This document shows, piece by piece, positions 54,310 to 63,239 of a DNA stretch of 64,000 bases; the stretch's first letter is position 1, and each line of letters begins with the position of its first letter. Under the pieces are notes generated by a model. The model worked only from the letters and a program-made list of their open reading frames with translations. It made no database searches and was not told the origin of the DNA. This DNA is from Paraprevotella clara YIT 11840 (lineage in GTDB: Bacteria; Bacteroidota; Bacteroidia; Bacteroidales; Bacteroidaceae): the NCBI RefSeq assembly GCF_000233955.1, contig NZ_JH376597.1, forward strand, positions 124,001-188,000, written 5' to 3'. A program made the position numbers and the translations under genes.

Positions 54310-55377
54310 TTATACATTTATAAGTGAGTTGTAAATCCCTTCCAAATCCCTGAAAACCCTTTCCGGGAAAAAGTCTTTTGCCCTCGCGAACGCATTGTCC
54401 CCCTGCACTTTTATCACTTCGGGATGTTCTATATAATGCCTTATCGCACCAGCTATCTCCACTGCATTGCCCGGTTGTACAAGCATTCCGTTCTCTCCGT
54501 CCTTTACCAATTCAGGTATTCCGCCCACCGGCGTCGATATTACGGGGTGACTGTAACTCATCGCCTCTAGTATGGCTATGGGCAGACCCTCATTATATGA
54601 CGGCAGGACGTACACATCTTCCCACGCCAGACAATCGGTTTTCTTCTGTCCGGAAATCCATCCCTCGTAGCTTACAAACCTTTCCAGACCATGCTCTCGG
54701 ATATACGTACGGACATTGCCGTCAACCTCGTTGCCGCCCATACGCAAAATGAGCTTGTCCTTGAAGTAATCCTTGTTGTCACTTACGGCCTTGAGCAGGT
54801 CGAACGCTCCCTTACGGTTACTTATTTCACCCATGTAAAGCAAGTGCAGCTTACCGTCATCGTGCCTGACGTTGGCGGCAACAGGCGGCAAAACGATATT
54901 GTTAAGCACACGAATCTTACCCTCTTCCACGCCAATGGACGAGAAGTAACGCCGCCACGACTCAGACAGAACAATCAGGCAGTCGCAGGCATTAATTGTA
55001 CTGACAATGCCTGCCTTGTCGGTAGCCGCATCATAAAACTCGATGAAGTCGGCAGCGTGCTCATGCAGAATCACTTTCTTTCCGCATCTCTGTACAAGCC
55101 CTATGAACATGCGGCAACGGTAAAACGACGCGTTGGCCGCACCATGTATATGCACAATCCTGATGCCACGGTCAAACTGGCACAGCCACCATGTCCTTAC
55201 CATAGCCTGTGCCGCATACCACGCTTTCACCACCTTGCCGCCCAACCGCCACGTGGGCACAAATTTCATTCCCTCAATATACTTCCCGTACGAAACGAGT
55301 ACGGCGGTCATCCCCCCTTTAGTCTTCATGGACACGCCAAGGAAGAGAACTTTACGAGCTAAATCCTTATTAATCAC
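54310..55377 (-). CDS. Glycosyltransferase family 4
   Basis: A 355-residue GT-B enzyme: KVLFLGVSMKTKGGMTAVLV at the N terminus, LLYMGEISNRKGAFDLLKAV, VYVLPSYNEGLPIAILEAMS (the EX7E motif) and HPVISTPVGGIPELV. Start is a GTG at 55377 that directly precedes the first beta-strand; an ATG at 55329 would remove it. Unlike its A+T-rich neighbours it is about half G+C. Confidence 0.88.
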   Translation of the reverse strand: MINKDLARKVLFLGVSMKTKGGMTAVLVSYGKYIEGMKFVPTWRLGGKVVKAWYAAQAMVRTWWLCQFDRGIRIVHIHGAANASFYRCRMFIGLVQRCGKKVILHEHAADFIEFYDAATDKAGIVSTINACDCLIVLSESWRRYFSSIGVEEGKIRVLNNIVLPPVAANVRHDDGKLHLLYMGEISNRKGAFDLLKAVSDNKDYFKDKLILRMGGNEVDGNVRTYIREHGLERFVSYEGWISGQKKTDCLAWEDVYVLPSYNEGLPIAILEAMSYSHPVISTPVGGIPELVKDGENGMLVQPGNAVEIAGAIRHYIEHPEVIKVQGDNAFARAKDFFPERVFRDLEGIYNSLINV

Positions 55378-55516
55378 CTTCTTTATATCATATTTTTAAT
55401 TGATGCTCTTTTACATATTTGATTATCACTTTTTGCCATGTGAAAAACCAACTGTTGCATCGCATCCATCATCATTTAACTTATTGCCTTTCACTTACAA
55501 AGCTCAATGCTATTTA

Positions 55517-56029
55517 TCAGTGGCAATAATAAAGCTTTTGCTTCTCAGGCGTGTTTACGGCTATCACTTTTGCCGGAATACCAACAGCAATGAATTGTCT
55601 GGAACGTCTTTCGTAACGACGGCATTTGCTCCAATGGTAACATTATTTCCGATAGTGATGCCACCTATTATCTTTGCACCGCTTGACAATATGACGTTAT
55701 TACCGATACGCGGTATGCCCGATGTTCCCACACCAATTATTACACCTTGGAATATAAGACAATTCATTCCTATTATTGTCGCTTCATTTATCACGATACA
55801 AGAAAAGTGTTGAAATCTTAATCTTTCACCAACCTTTGTTTCTAACCGCAGTTGTATTCCCGTAAGGTATTGATTGTGCTTATGGATAAAAAAAACGATT
55901 GCATATAGCATCTTGAAAAAGATGTTTTTCTTTGTCCTCAAGTATGCTCCGAGCCTAAACCACACAGTAAATTTAAAAGATGCGTTGGATAGGAAATATT
56001 TTATCCCCCCATTTTTTCCGAGGAAACAT
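55517..56029 (-). pseudogene. Serine-acetyltransferase-like hexapeptide gene with two frameshifts
   Basis: Open part 55564-55965 encodes WFRLGAYLRTKKN, RFQHFSCIVINEATIIGMNC and the hexapeptide GGITIGNNVTIGANAVV. Upstream, an ATG at 56029 starts MFPRKKW; if a G6 tract (56005-56010) had one base fewer, it would read on as GIKYFLSNASFKFTVWFRLG. Downstream, a one-base loss near 55596 changes the family ending: the other frame reads AVGIPAKVIAVNTPEKQ to a stop at 55517. Either the gene is degenerate or the G tract allows slippage. Confidence 0.65.
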
Positions 56030-56073
56030 TCTCAAATCCCCTCGTATTAAAGACAAGCACTCATGAAATTTCA

Positions 56074-57183
56074 TCACTTACAAATTTTGAAAGCCTCATT
56101 AAACCGCCTTGTCCAAGTATGTTCCTTTTCAGCTCGTACCCTCGCTGCTTTTTTCATCAAATTAACAAGACTTTCATTTTTCTTATCCAGATAAAACTTT
56201 GCCTTATCTACCATTTCTTCTTTTGAATGATAAAGCACAATTTCTTTACCATCTTCAAAATATTCAGACAGTTCTTCTGTATAACTTGCCAATTGCAGCC
56301 CACCACACATTGGAATTTCAAAAGTGCGTAGATGCGTTTTGTTTACAGGCTTCTTCAAGATATAAGTATCCCGCAGTTCAGTTATATTCAAAGAAAGTGT
56401 TAAGTCTGAATACAAGCCAACCATTTCATCATCGCTGACCGACTTGTGCTTGGTCAAGAATTTGCTTTCGGAACATAAATCAGTCTTCTTCATCAGTTTA
56501 TTCTTAATAGTAGAATAAAGCACCTTGCGCCCTATAGGAAAACGCATATATCTGATTGCCTTTACACATACGTCCAATGGATCAAATTGTTGCACTTTTC
56601 CCAGCGAAGTGTTATATCCTATATTGAACAAGGAATCAGAAAAGACATCGCAATATATTCCACTTGCCAACAAATCATTTAATTTGTTTACCCGGCTACC
56701 ATAAGGTGAGCCGATAAAGCCAACCTTACTTATCGTTTTTCCCCAACATGGTTTGAACACATAAGGGTTTGCAGCAAATGATTGGAATATAATGTTTTTG
56801 CATCCCCACCTCTCAAACAAATATTTTGTCTCTACAGAAGTTATCCAAACCATGTCAAACAAAGGAGCTATTGACTTGTGCTTGTATGGCAATTCCAAAT
56901 TATCCCAACAAATAAGCAATGAAGGTATTCCCATTTTATTTATCTCTTTCATTGTCTCGGGATACAAGACAGAGGAATCGTCACAGTTCATAAACAGGTC
57001 AATATCCTCAGTATCTTTTATAGCAGAAATTAATTTTTCGTTAGCTTCATCTGTTGACGGATAATCCAAAGGATTGAATGTAATGATGTGATGTCCACCC
57101 CGTTCTAATTCATCAAAGAAATGTATCCTTTGCCATTGATACATTGGCGTTTGCAATTCCTTAAAGAAATAAAATATGTTCAT
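56074..57183 (-). CDS. CgeB-like glycosyltransferase
   Basis: A 369-residue protein. The N terminus, FHFFDELERGGHHIITFNP-like sequence, FMNCDDSSVLYPETMKEI and LLICWDNLELPYKH, and the C-terminal HLRTFEIPMCGGLQLASYTE with EELSEYFEDGKEIVLYHSKE, is the CgeB/DUF3880 type of glycosyltransferase. Sugar and acceptor unknown. A+T rich. Confidence 0.78.
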   Translation of the reverse strand: MNIFYFFKELQTPMYQWQRIHFFDELERGGHHIITFNPLDYPSTDEANEKLISAIKDTEDIDLFMNCDDSSVLYPETMKEINKMGIPSLLICWDNLELPYKHKSIAPLFDMVWITSVETKYLFERWGCKNIIFQSFAANPYVFKPCWGKTISKVGFIGSPYGSRVNKLNDLLASGIYCDVFSDSLFNIGYNTSLGKVQQFDPLDVCVKAIRYMRFPIGRKVLYSTIKNKLMKKTDLCSESKFLTKHKSVSDDEMVGLYSDLTLSLNITELRDTYILKKPVNKTHLRTFEIPMCGGLQLASYTEELSEYFEDGKEIVLYHSKEEMVDKAKFYLDKKNESLVNLMKKAARVRAEKEHTWTRRFNEAFKICK

Positions 57184-57196
57184 GCTCTATTAGGCT

Positions 57197-58243
57197 TTAT
57201 TTGTGTAAAATACTTTTTATAAACAAAATGATTTTCACATAAAATAATGCTGTCGCGTACATCCTATTTCTTTGCAAAAAACAAATCAGCCGGGAGTTTT
57301 TGTTTAGTGCAGAATATGGGTACGAGTCTACGGTTTTCCATATGTCTTTATCATTCAACTCTTTCATTAATCTTATTTTCTCATTATATGGTATGTCCAT
57401 CGCTGATATGCCATATAAATGCGCCCTCATGTATGATATGAAAAATCTTTTCGCCCTAAGACATTCTTTATCAAAATCCCTTGTTTTGCTTGCCAACAAA
57501 TTATATAACGCCATACTTCTTTCAAGCTTGTCATTAGAGTATTTACTTTGAGTTAATGAAGATGCGTTATTCATGCAATAATAATATAGTGTATCGGGGA
57601 TATATGACGCTGAATTAGCCGCTTTGAGAAAATCAACTTGGAATGGAATATCTTCAGACAAATAATTTCTTTCTGAATAGAATTTAATATTATTCTCTTT
57701 TATGATTTCTCTTTTGTAAATGGAATGCCACACGGACATCTCATATTTCCAATCTTTTTTACACTTAGGTGACGATGAAATAAAATCCAATAATAGTTGG
57801 TTAACATCTTCCCCTTTATATATATGCTCAGAATTTACATTGGTATAATGTATGACCTTATTTTCAGAATAAAATCTGTTAAAACCACAATATACGACAT
57901 CCGACTCTGTTCGGATAGCTGTAACATATAGCTTTTCATACATCTCCAAATCTACGTAGTCATCGGAGTCCACGAACGCGACGTATTCACCGGTTGCAAC
58001 ATCCAAGCCCGTGTTGCGTGCGTAACCAAGTCCGGCATTTTGCTTGTGTATTACTTTTACACGTGCATCCCGCCTTGCGTATTCGTCACATAAGGCAGGA
58101 CAACCGTCAGGCGATCCGTCATCTACCATGATTATCTCGACGTCCTTCAGTGTCTGGCCGAGCAGCGACCGCATACAGCGGTCAAGGTACTTCTCGACGT
58201 TGTAAACCGGAACTATTATACTTACTTTCTGACGTTTATTCAT
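57197..58243 (-). CDS. Glycosyltransferase family 2
   Basis: A 348-residue GT-A enzyme: VSIIVPVYNVEKYLDRCMRS, EIIMVDDGSPDGCPALCDEY, NAGLGYARNTGLDVATGEYV and AFVDSDDYVD (metal site). The first 100 codons are G+C rich and the rest strongly A+T rich, suggesting a recombination junction inside the gene. Starts ATG at 58243. Confidence 0.9.
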   Translation of the reverse strand: MNKRQKVSIIVPVYNVEKYLDRCMRSLLGQTLKDVEIIMVDDGSPDGCPALCDEYARRDARVKVIHKQNAGLGYARNTGLDVATGEYVAFVDSDDYVDLEMYEKLYVTAIRTESDVVYCGFNRFYSENKVIHYTNVNSEHIYKGEDVNQLLLDFISSSPKCKKDWKYEMSVWHSIYKREIIKENNIKFYSERNYLSEDIPFQVDFLKAANSASYIPDTLYYYCMNNASSLTQSKYSNDKLERSMALYNLLASKTRDFDKECLRAKRFFISYMRAHLYGISAMDIPYNEKIRLMKELNDKDIWKTVDSYPYSALNKNSRLICFLQRNRMYATALFYVKIILFIKSILHK

Positions 58244-58279
58244 TGTATATGGATATGATTATACTGATATATGGGCGTT

Positions 58280-58990
58280 TTATTTTCCAAATCTATTATA
58301 GAATTCGTTCATAAAATCTTCGAATGAATTGAATGGAGCTTTATGGGACTTCAGCCATTCGTTAAAAGCAAGATCTGAAGTAAATACATTTTTATAAGGG
58401 AAATAAGGATAATCTTTGATATTGTATTTATCTACGAAAATCGGATAATCATCTGCGAAATCTTTTGGGATAGGTTCTCTATGTTGGTGTGTTCTTATAC
58501 ACTCTGCGTATTCAAAAACTTCATTGATATATTCTTTTTTACGTTTCTGATAATATTCTTCCAATGAACATATTACTTTGGCCGGACAGCCAACGGCAAC
58601 AGAATTTGCTGGAATGTCTTTTATGACGACACTACCATATCCAATAATGCAATTATCTCCGATTTTTACCCCTTTTAAGACGGTACATTTTTCTCCAAAC
58701 CAAACATTATTTCCAATTGTGATTTTTCCATGAGATGGAATAAATTCATGGTAGAGGTTGACAAAGACACGGGAGGCATAATCATGAGACAGTATAGTTA
58801 GATTTTTATGTAATAGGACATTATTACCGATTTCCAATAAGTCTGGTCGCGAGGTATCTATTTCTATTGTTCTAGGATATTTGCAGATAGTTCCTTCGCC
58901 AATTGTGATTCCGCATCTACGCAGATATTGAATATATGCTTGGCTGTTTCTTCTTTGCCAGTAATATTTGATTTTATTTATAATATTCAT
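58280..58990 (-). CDS. Hexapeptide-repeat acyltransferase
   Basis: A 236-residue left-handed-beta-helix protein: ITIGEGTICKYPRTIEID, GNNVLLHKNLTILSHDYASR, GKITIGNNVWFGEKCTVLKG and VKIGDNCIIGYGSVVIKDIP. CatB/WcaF-like; probably O- or N-acetylates a sugar of the polysaccharide. The C-terminal 70 residues are an extension without recognised features. Confidence 0.82.
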   Translation of the reverse strand: MNIINKIKYYWQRRNSQAYIQYLRRCGITIGEGTICKYPRTIEIDTSRPDLLEIGNNVLLHKNLTILSHDYASRVFVNLYHEFIPSHGKITIGNNVWFGEKCTVLKGVKIGDNCIIGYGSVVIKDIPANSVAVGCPAKVICSLEEYYQKRKKEYINEVFEYAECIRTHQHREPIPKDFADDYPIFVDKYNIKDYPYFPYKNVFTSDLAFNEWLKSHKAPFNSFEDFMNEFYNRFGK

Positions 58991-59086
58991 ATTGCAGTAT
59001 ATTGATTATAAGTAAGCACTCAATTTAGGGCATTCCCTCTTTGAAAGGGCACTTTTCAGTGCCCTAAACCGAGTTATGATAATTAA

Positions 59087-59297
59087 TTAGTGAGTATCCT
59101 TAAACCACTTTTGGAAAATGTTATAAGGGACTTTGTTCTTGACACAAAACGACTGGAGGGATTCTCTATGAAGCAAAGCCTCGGTCTGGTACTGAAAGTA
59201 AAACCTTTTAAGATCTTCACTGCTATACATAATTCTATAAATTTGGTTGGCAGCGAAGGTATTCATTTCAATTAATAGCCATTTTTTGACTGCTTAC
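59087..59297 (-). mobile_element. IS66-like left-end remnant 2
   Basis: Minus strand from 59297: GTAAGCAGTCAAAAAATG, then ACCTTCGCTGC, then an ATG at 59230 starting MYSSEDLKRFYFQYQTEA and ending KNKVPYNIFQKWFKDTH at a stop (47 codons). It is the same element as remnant 1, cut at nearly the same place. Its left terminal repeat forms the last codons and the stop of the wzy gene. TTTAGGGCA with GTGCCCTAAA (59022-59068) forms an inverted repeat just beyond. Confidence 0.65.
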
Positions 59298-60483
59298 ACT
59301 CTTTATTTGTAGTATTATTCTGTAGGTAATTATTTTTAAAAGTATACAATGACATAACCAATATCGGTATAATGGGGCATGACGTTTGTAACGCATTATT
59401 TGTATTTAGTAATAAAAAACAAATAATTATTGTGGTATAAAAAGTAAAATTATTAGCTCCAATGCTTTTTAATTCTTTAAACATGAGAAACAAAAAGCAA
59501 ATCGTAAAAATTAATCCAGATCCAAATATTAAGTTTACAATTGAGTTCTCAATAGCTATAAGTTCGTTGTTTTGCATTATAAAAAGAACCGTCTCGTCTC
59601 GAATACCAAATAGTATATCATTTAAATTCAAAGACATAAGTATGTCTATTAAAACAAACCTTGCATTTGAACTGCCATCATCTTTGGTCAACCCCGTTGA
59701 TAGACGTGAACCTAATGAATGAGTTTCAATATATGACATACTAAAATATATTACTGTAATTATAAATGCAATAAGCATTGTTTTATGCCATACTTTCATC
59801 TTATTGCTCCTCATATCTCTTAGCAAATTAATTACAAATATTCCACCTAAGAAGTATATAGAACTTCTTGTATTGAAAGCAAATATTGCTATGTAACCAA
59901 GAAAAAACAAAGCATATCTATTTTGAATTTTCATTTTTGAACTTAATATTATTGTAGACAACATACTGACCAAAAATGCATTCTGAAGAGGATGTCCATG
60001 CAAACTATAAGCTCGCATATCCAAACTTGTCCCCATAACATCAATAGCATTAATGTCGGCAAAAAGAATAACTTTACTTACTGATTCAAAAATGGCCACT
60101 CCACATTCCAATATAAAGAATAATATCAACATCTTACGTATAAAAAGCACCTGTTTTTTTCTTGTTATACGTAATAGCGACAATAACAATATAGGCTCAA
60201 TTATAAAATTCAAGAATCCTGACAGACCTGCAGATCTATCAAAAACGACAATATTTAACAACCCGAATACAGCAACAATAAGAAATAATTTCGTTTCAGA
60301 ATTTGTTAATCTAACAAAAGATATATTCCTTATAAATACTAATAATAAAAACGGCAATGCAAGGTAGTGAGATAAAGCGATAATACCTTTTCCTTCTATC
60401 GTTAGATGTAAAAACTGCTGTATTGATAAGCCCAAAAATAAAGTTATGAATATGTATAATAAAAAGGATTCCTTACTTTTCAT
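59272..60483 (-). CDS. wzy: O-antigen polymerase (Wzy-like)
   Basis: A 403-residue protein with about ten to eleven hydrophobic helices and a large loop containing SLGSRLSTGLTKDDGSSNAR (typical of Wzy/ligase proteins before the last helices). It is strongly A+T rich. The last codons, CKQSKNGY, and the stop are made of the IS66-like terminal sequence, so the original C terminus is altered. The start at 60483 overlaps the GT32 stop by 4 bp. Confidence 0.78.
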   Translation of the reverse strand: MKSKESFLLYIFITLFLGLSIQQFLHLTIEGKGIIALSHYLALPFLLLVFIRNISFVRLTNSETKLFLIVAVFGLLNIVVFDRSAGLSGFLNFIIEPILLLSLLRITRKKQVLFIRKMLILFFILECGVAIFESVSKVILFADINAIDVMGTSLDMRAYSLHGHPLQNAFLVSMLSTIILSSKMKIQNRYALFFLGYIAIFAFNTRSSIYFLGGIFVINLLRDMRSNKMKVWHKTMLIAFIITVIYFSMSYIETHSLGSRLSTGLTKDDGSSNARFVLIDILMSLNLNDILFGIRDETVLFIMQNNELIAIENSIVNLIFGSGLIFTICFLFLMFKELKSIGANNFTFYTTIIICFLLLNTNNALQTSCPIIPILVMSLYTFKNNYLQNNTTNKECKQSKNGY

Positions 60484-61187
60484 ATTAAAAGACCTCTATA
60501 TTTGATTACTGTCATCAATTCCTTTAACCTGAAACATATTCTTTTATAAAGGCTGTTTCTACTATCTATCCATAATCCAGCAAAGTCATGTATGGATAAG
60601 CTCTCTGATACATTGTAATATTCTTTTGTCCTGCAGTCTTTACAGCAAAATATATTTTGTGGATATATCACAATATCATTTAAATCTTGATATGTATTGT
60701 TTCTTTTTAATCCATGTTTCGCAAGAATATCCGTAAACAAATTAACATTGGGTATTAAACTATATCTGATTCCCTTGAAAAAATGCATATCATTATAACA
60801 TTGCAAGAATTCTTTTATAATAGGATTGTTCTTTTCACTTCCCATTATACCTGTTCCGATATTAATTTCGTGTTCAAATCCTGCAAAAGCCTTATGTGAG
60901 CGTAACTTATCAGGAAAAGTCTTTAAAATAATAACATCCGTATCCAAATATATACCTCCTTCTGAATAAAGTGCATAAAGCCTACATACATCTGAAACGA
61001 AAGCATACTTTTTTGCAAAATAAGCTTCCCTTGTAAAGTTTAATTGATCAACATCAAAGTTGCCTTCATTCCATTCCTTAATCTCATAATCAGGAAAACA
61101 TTTTTTCCATGTATCAATGTACCTCAACATACTTTGAGTCTTTTGATTATGTCCGAACCAACAATAATGTATTTTCTTGGGTATCAT
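60480..61187 (-). CDS. OCH1-like glycosyltransferase, GT32 family
   Basis: A 235-residue enzyme with the DXD sugar-transferase region: IPKKIHYCWFGHNQKTQSM, KKYAFVSDVCRLYALYSEGG and IYLDTDVIILKTFP near residue 80. GT32 enzymes use nucleotide sugars. A+T rich; overlaps both neighbours by 4 bp. Confidence 0.85.
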   Translation of the reverse strand: MIPKKIHYCWFGHNQKTQSMLRYIDTWKKCFPDYEIKEWNEGNFDVDQLNFTREAYFAKKYAFVSDVCRLYALYSEGGIYLDTDVIILKTFPDKLRSHKAFAGFEHEINIGTGIMGSEKNNPIIKEFLQCYNDMHFFKGIRYSLIPNVNLFTDILAKHGLKRNNTYQDLNDIVIYPQNIFCCKDCRTKEYYNVSESLSIHDFAGLWIDSRNSLYKRICFRLKELMTVIKYRGLLI

Positions 61188-62119
61188 ATTTTTGTTTTTA
61201 TCAAACTTGCTATTTTAAACATGTGAAAATATGCAAAAACCAAACAAATCTTAATTTTTCTTCCATATTTATATGCAAGAATTGTACTTAACGGTGTTTT
61301 ATAATAACCGTAAAATTCATCTTCGGATAATTTATTATGATTAAATGCTTCTAATTTTACTTGAAATGCCACTTCGCTTATTATCACATCATTTGGTATT
61401 GGTAATATCTTCTCTAATTCTGACACATATTTTTTTCTCATTAAATATGTTTGCTCTGTATAATTTCTTGTTATTGAATCATTTGAAAACTGTTCATAGT
61501 GATAAAATCCCTTGTGGATGAATGATATTCTTAAATCATTCAAAAGAAGTTGGCTTAACACTAATACATCCTCACAATAGTCCACTCCTTTTATAAACCT
61601 TACGTTATATTCCTTATATAAACTATGCCTTATCAACTTATTCCATAGAGAACCAAATAATTTATTTCTCAGTATATCTGTTAATATGTCAAACGAAGTC
61701 TTTGATTGCGTTTTCTGGCATTGATAAAATGATCCTTTTACGTTTTCTGTATAAAAATCAGATATTAAAATATCAGCTTCATCTTTTTCTATCTTATTAT
61801 ACATTTCATAGAGCATATCTGAAGAAACCCAATCATCAGAATCCACATGAATCGAATATATCCCATACGCATTATCAATACCGATTTGTCTTGCCGAACT
61901 TACTCCACCGTTTTCTTTATGTATCACGCGTATGCGTGTATCCCGTTTCGCGTATTCATCGCAGATACGACCGGAGCAGTCGGTACTACCGTCATCGACA
62001 AGCAGCAACTCGAAGCAGGTGAATGTCTGGACGAGTATACTGTCAATGCAGCGTGACAGGTATTTTTCCGCGTTGTAAACAGGGACGATGACTGATATTG
62101 TAGGATTATTGTTTTCCAT
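61184..62119 (-). CDS. Glycosyltransferase family 2
   Basis: A 311-residue GT-A enzyme: ISVIVPVYNAEKYLSRCIDS, LLLVDDGSTDCSGRICDEYA, GVSSARQIGIDNAYGIYSIH and DSDDWVSSDMLYE. As in the other GT2 of this cluster, the N-terminal coding region is G+C rich and the rest A+T rich. Overlaps the pyruvyl-transferase stop by 14 bp. Confidence 0.9.
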   Translation of the reverse strand: MENNNPTISVIVPVYNAEKYLSRCIDSILVQTFTCFELLLVDDGSTDCSGRICDEYAKRDTRIRVIHKENGGVSSARQIGIDNAYGIYSIHVDSDDWVSSDMLYEMYNKIEKDEADILISDFYTENVKGSFYQCQKTQSKTSFDILTDILRNKLFGSLWNKLIRHSLYKEYNVRFIKGVDYCEDVLVLSQLLLNDLRISFIHKGFYHYEQFSNDSITRNYTEQTYLMRKKYVSELEKILPIPNDVIISEVAFQVKLEAFNHNKLSEDEFYGYYKTPLSTILAYKYGRKIKICLVFAYFHMFKIASLIKTKI

Positions 62120-63239
62120 CGGTTGTGTTCAAATTGCCAACAAGATAATTCATCGCTTCCCTTTTCTTTTCCGCCAACATGGCCATGATGTCTGCCCTGT
62201 CTGCATCCTTACATTCAGTATACGCATGACCATTGGTTACAAGCCTATCCTCAAGTCCGAACATGGAGAACAGTGAATTGAAACGTGACATGCCACGATC
62301 GGCGTTACCCACGGCTACGAAAGGCTTGCCAAAGAGAATGGAGAACACGCAGGCATGAAACGAGTCGGTAACAACGAACTCGGCATCATAGAAGCCGCGA
62401 AGCCATTGCTCCAATGGTGGCTGTATGCGCTCACCGATGGGCGAAGCTATGCTATCGCTCTGCGATTTCACGTTGAAAGGTGTCAGTCCCTTTTCGTCAG
62501 CTATGCGCCTTACCACCCCCCTTTTCTCTTCCGTCTCGTCCAACATATAGCATAAAAGGTTACCCTTGCTATTGGGCGTGCCAACCGTCTCAAACAATTT
62601 CACGTAATCATTCTTGTCAAGAAGCATCGTAGGGTCAAGCACATGCCGCGCGCCAACACCGAAACGCTCCCGGCACAGCCTTACGCCCGAATCCTCCCTT
62701 ACAGACACCGCATCGAACATCCTTAACAGTCTGCCGCACTCTGATGTCTGCTTGGCAGTATATTCCCATTCGTCCGTGCCGAACGACGCGGCGTATGCTA
62801 TGCGCTTGATGTTCCACCCCTCGGCAAATTTCAGATAGGCGTTCCCTATCTGTTTTATGCCGAAATACCTTGGCCGCCACACTTGGTCGCTGCCAACTAT
62901 TACCGCATCATATTCTGATTCTTTAATATCTGAAAAATCATCGTATTCAACCAAATGAATATATTTCTTTATAAACTTGTCTGTATTCTGTCGTATTATG
63001 GATTGCTCCCTGTGACATTTCTGTTCGTACAAAACTGGGATTTTATGCCCTAGCAGATTCATCACCATTCTTTTGCCGTAAACGTATGGCATTTTATAAA
63101 AAGGCAAGCCGTAAGGTCTTTTCCACTCTACCACACGCACCTCGTGCCCCAAACGTTCCAACACAGTCTGCAACGCGTATGCCTGCAATATGCCTCCGTA
63201 ATTTTGATTCAAAGGAAGCGTCAGTATCCCGATTCTCAT
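62106..63239 (-). CDS. Polysaccharide pyruvyl transferase family protein
   Basis: A 377-residue protein with the family motifs RIGILTLPLNQNYGGILQAY, AVIVGSDQVWRPRYFG, LCYMLDETEEKRGVVRRIAD and EFVVTDSFHACVFSILFGKP. Members transfer pyruvate from phosphoenolpyruvate to sugar hydroxyls as a ketal. The 3' half is G+C rich (62.1-62.9 kb), the 5' end less so. Confidence 0.88.
   Translation of the reverse strand: MRIGILTLPLNQNYGGILQAYALQTVLERLGHEVRVVEWKRPYGLPFYKMPYVYGKRMVMNLLGHKIPVLYEQKCHREQSIIRQNTDKFIKKYIHLVEYDDFSDIKESEYDAVIVGSDQVWRPRYFGIKQIGNAYLKFAEGWNIKRIAYAASFGTDEWEYTAKQTSECGRLLRMFDAVSVREDSGVRLCRERFGVGARHVLDPTMLLDKNDYVKLFETVGTPNSKGNLLCYMLDETEEKRGVVRRIADEKGLTPFNVKSQSDSIASPIGERIQPPLEQWLRGFYDAEFVVTDSFHACVFSILFGKPFVAVGNADRGMSRFNSLFSMFGLEDRLVTNGHAYTECKDADRADIMAMLAEKKREAMNYLVGNLNTTDGKQ

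Noticed and set aside
59022-59068. Inverted repeat TTTAGGGCA/GTGCCCTAAA as a terminator.
   Set aside because: The loop is long, there is no T run on either strand, and it adjoins the IS remnant; I leave it as part of the degenerate element's surroundings.
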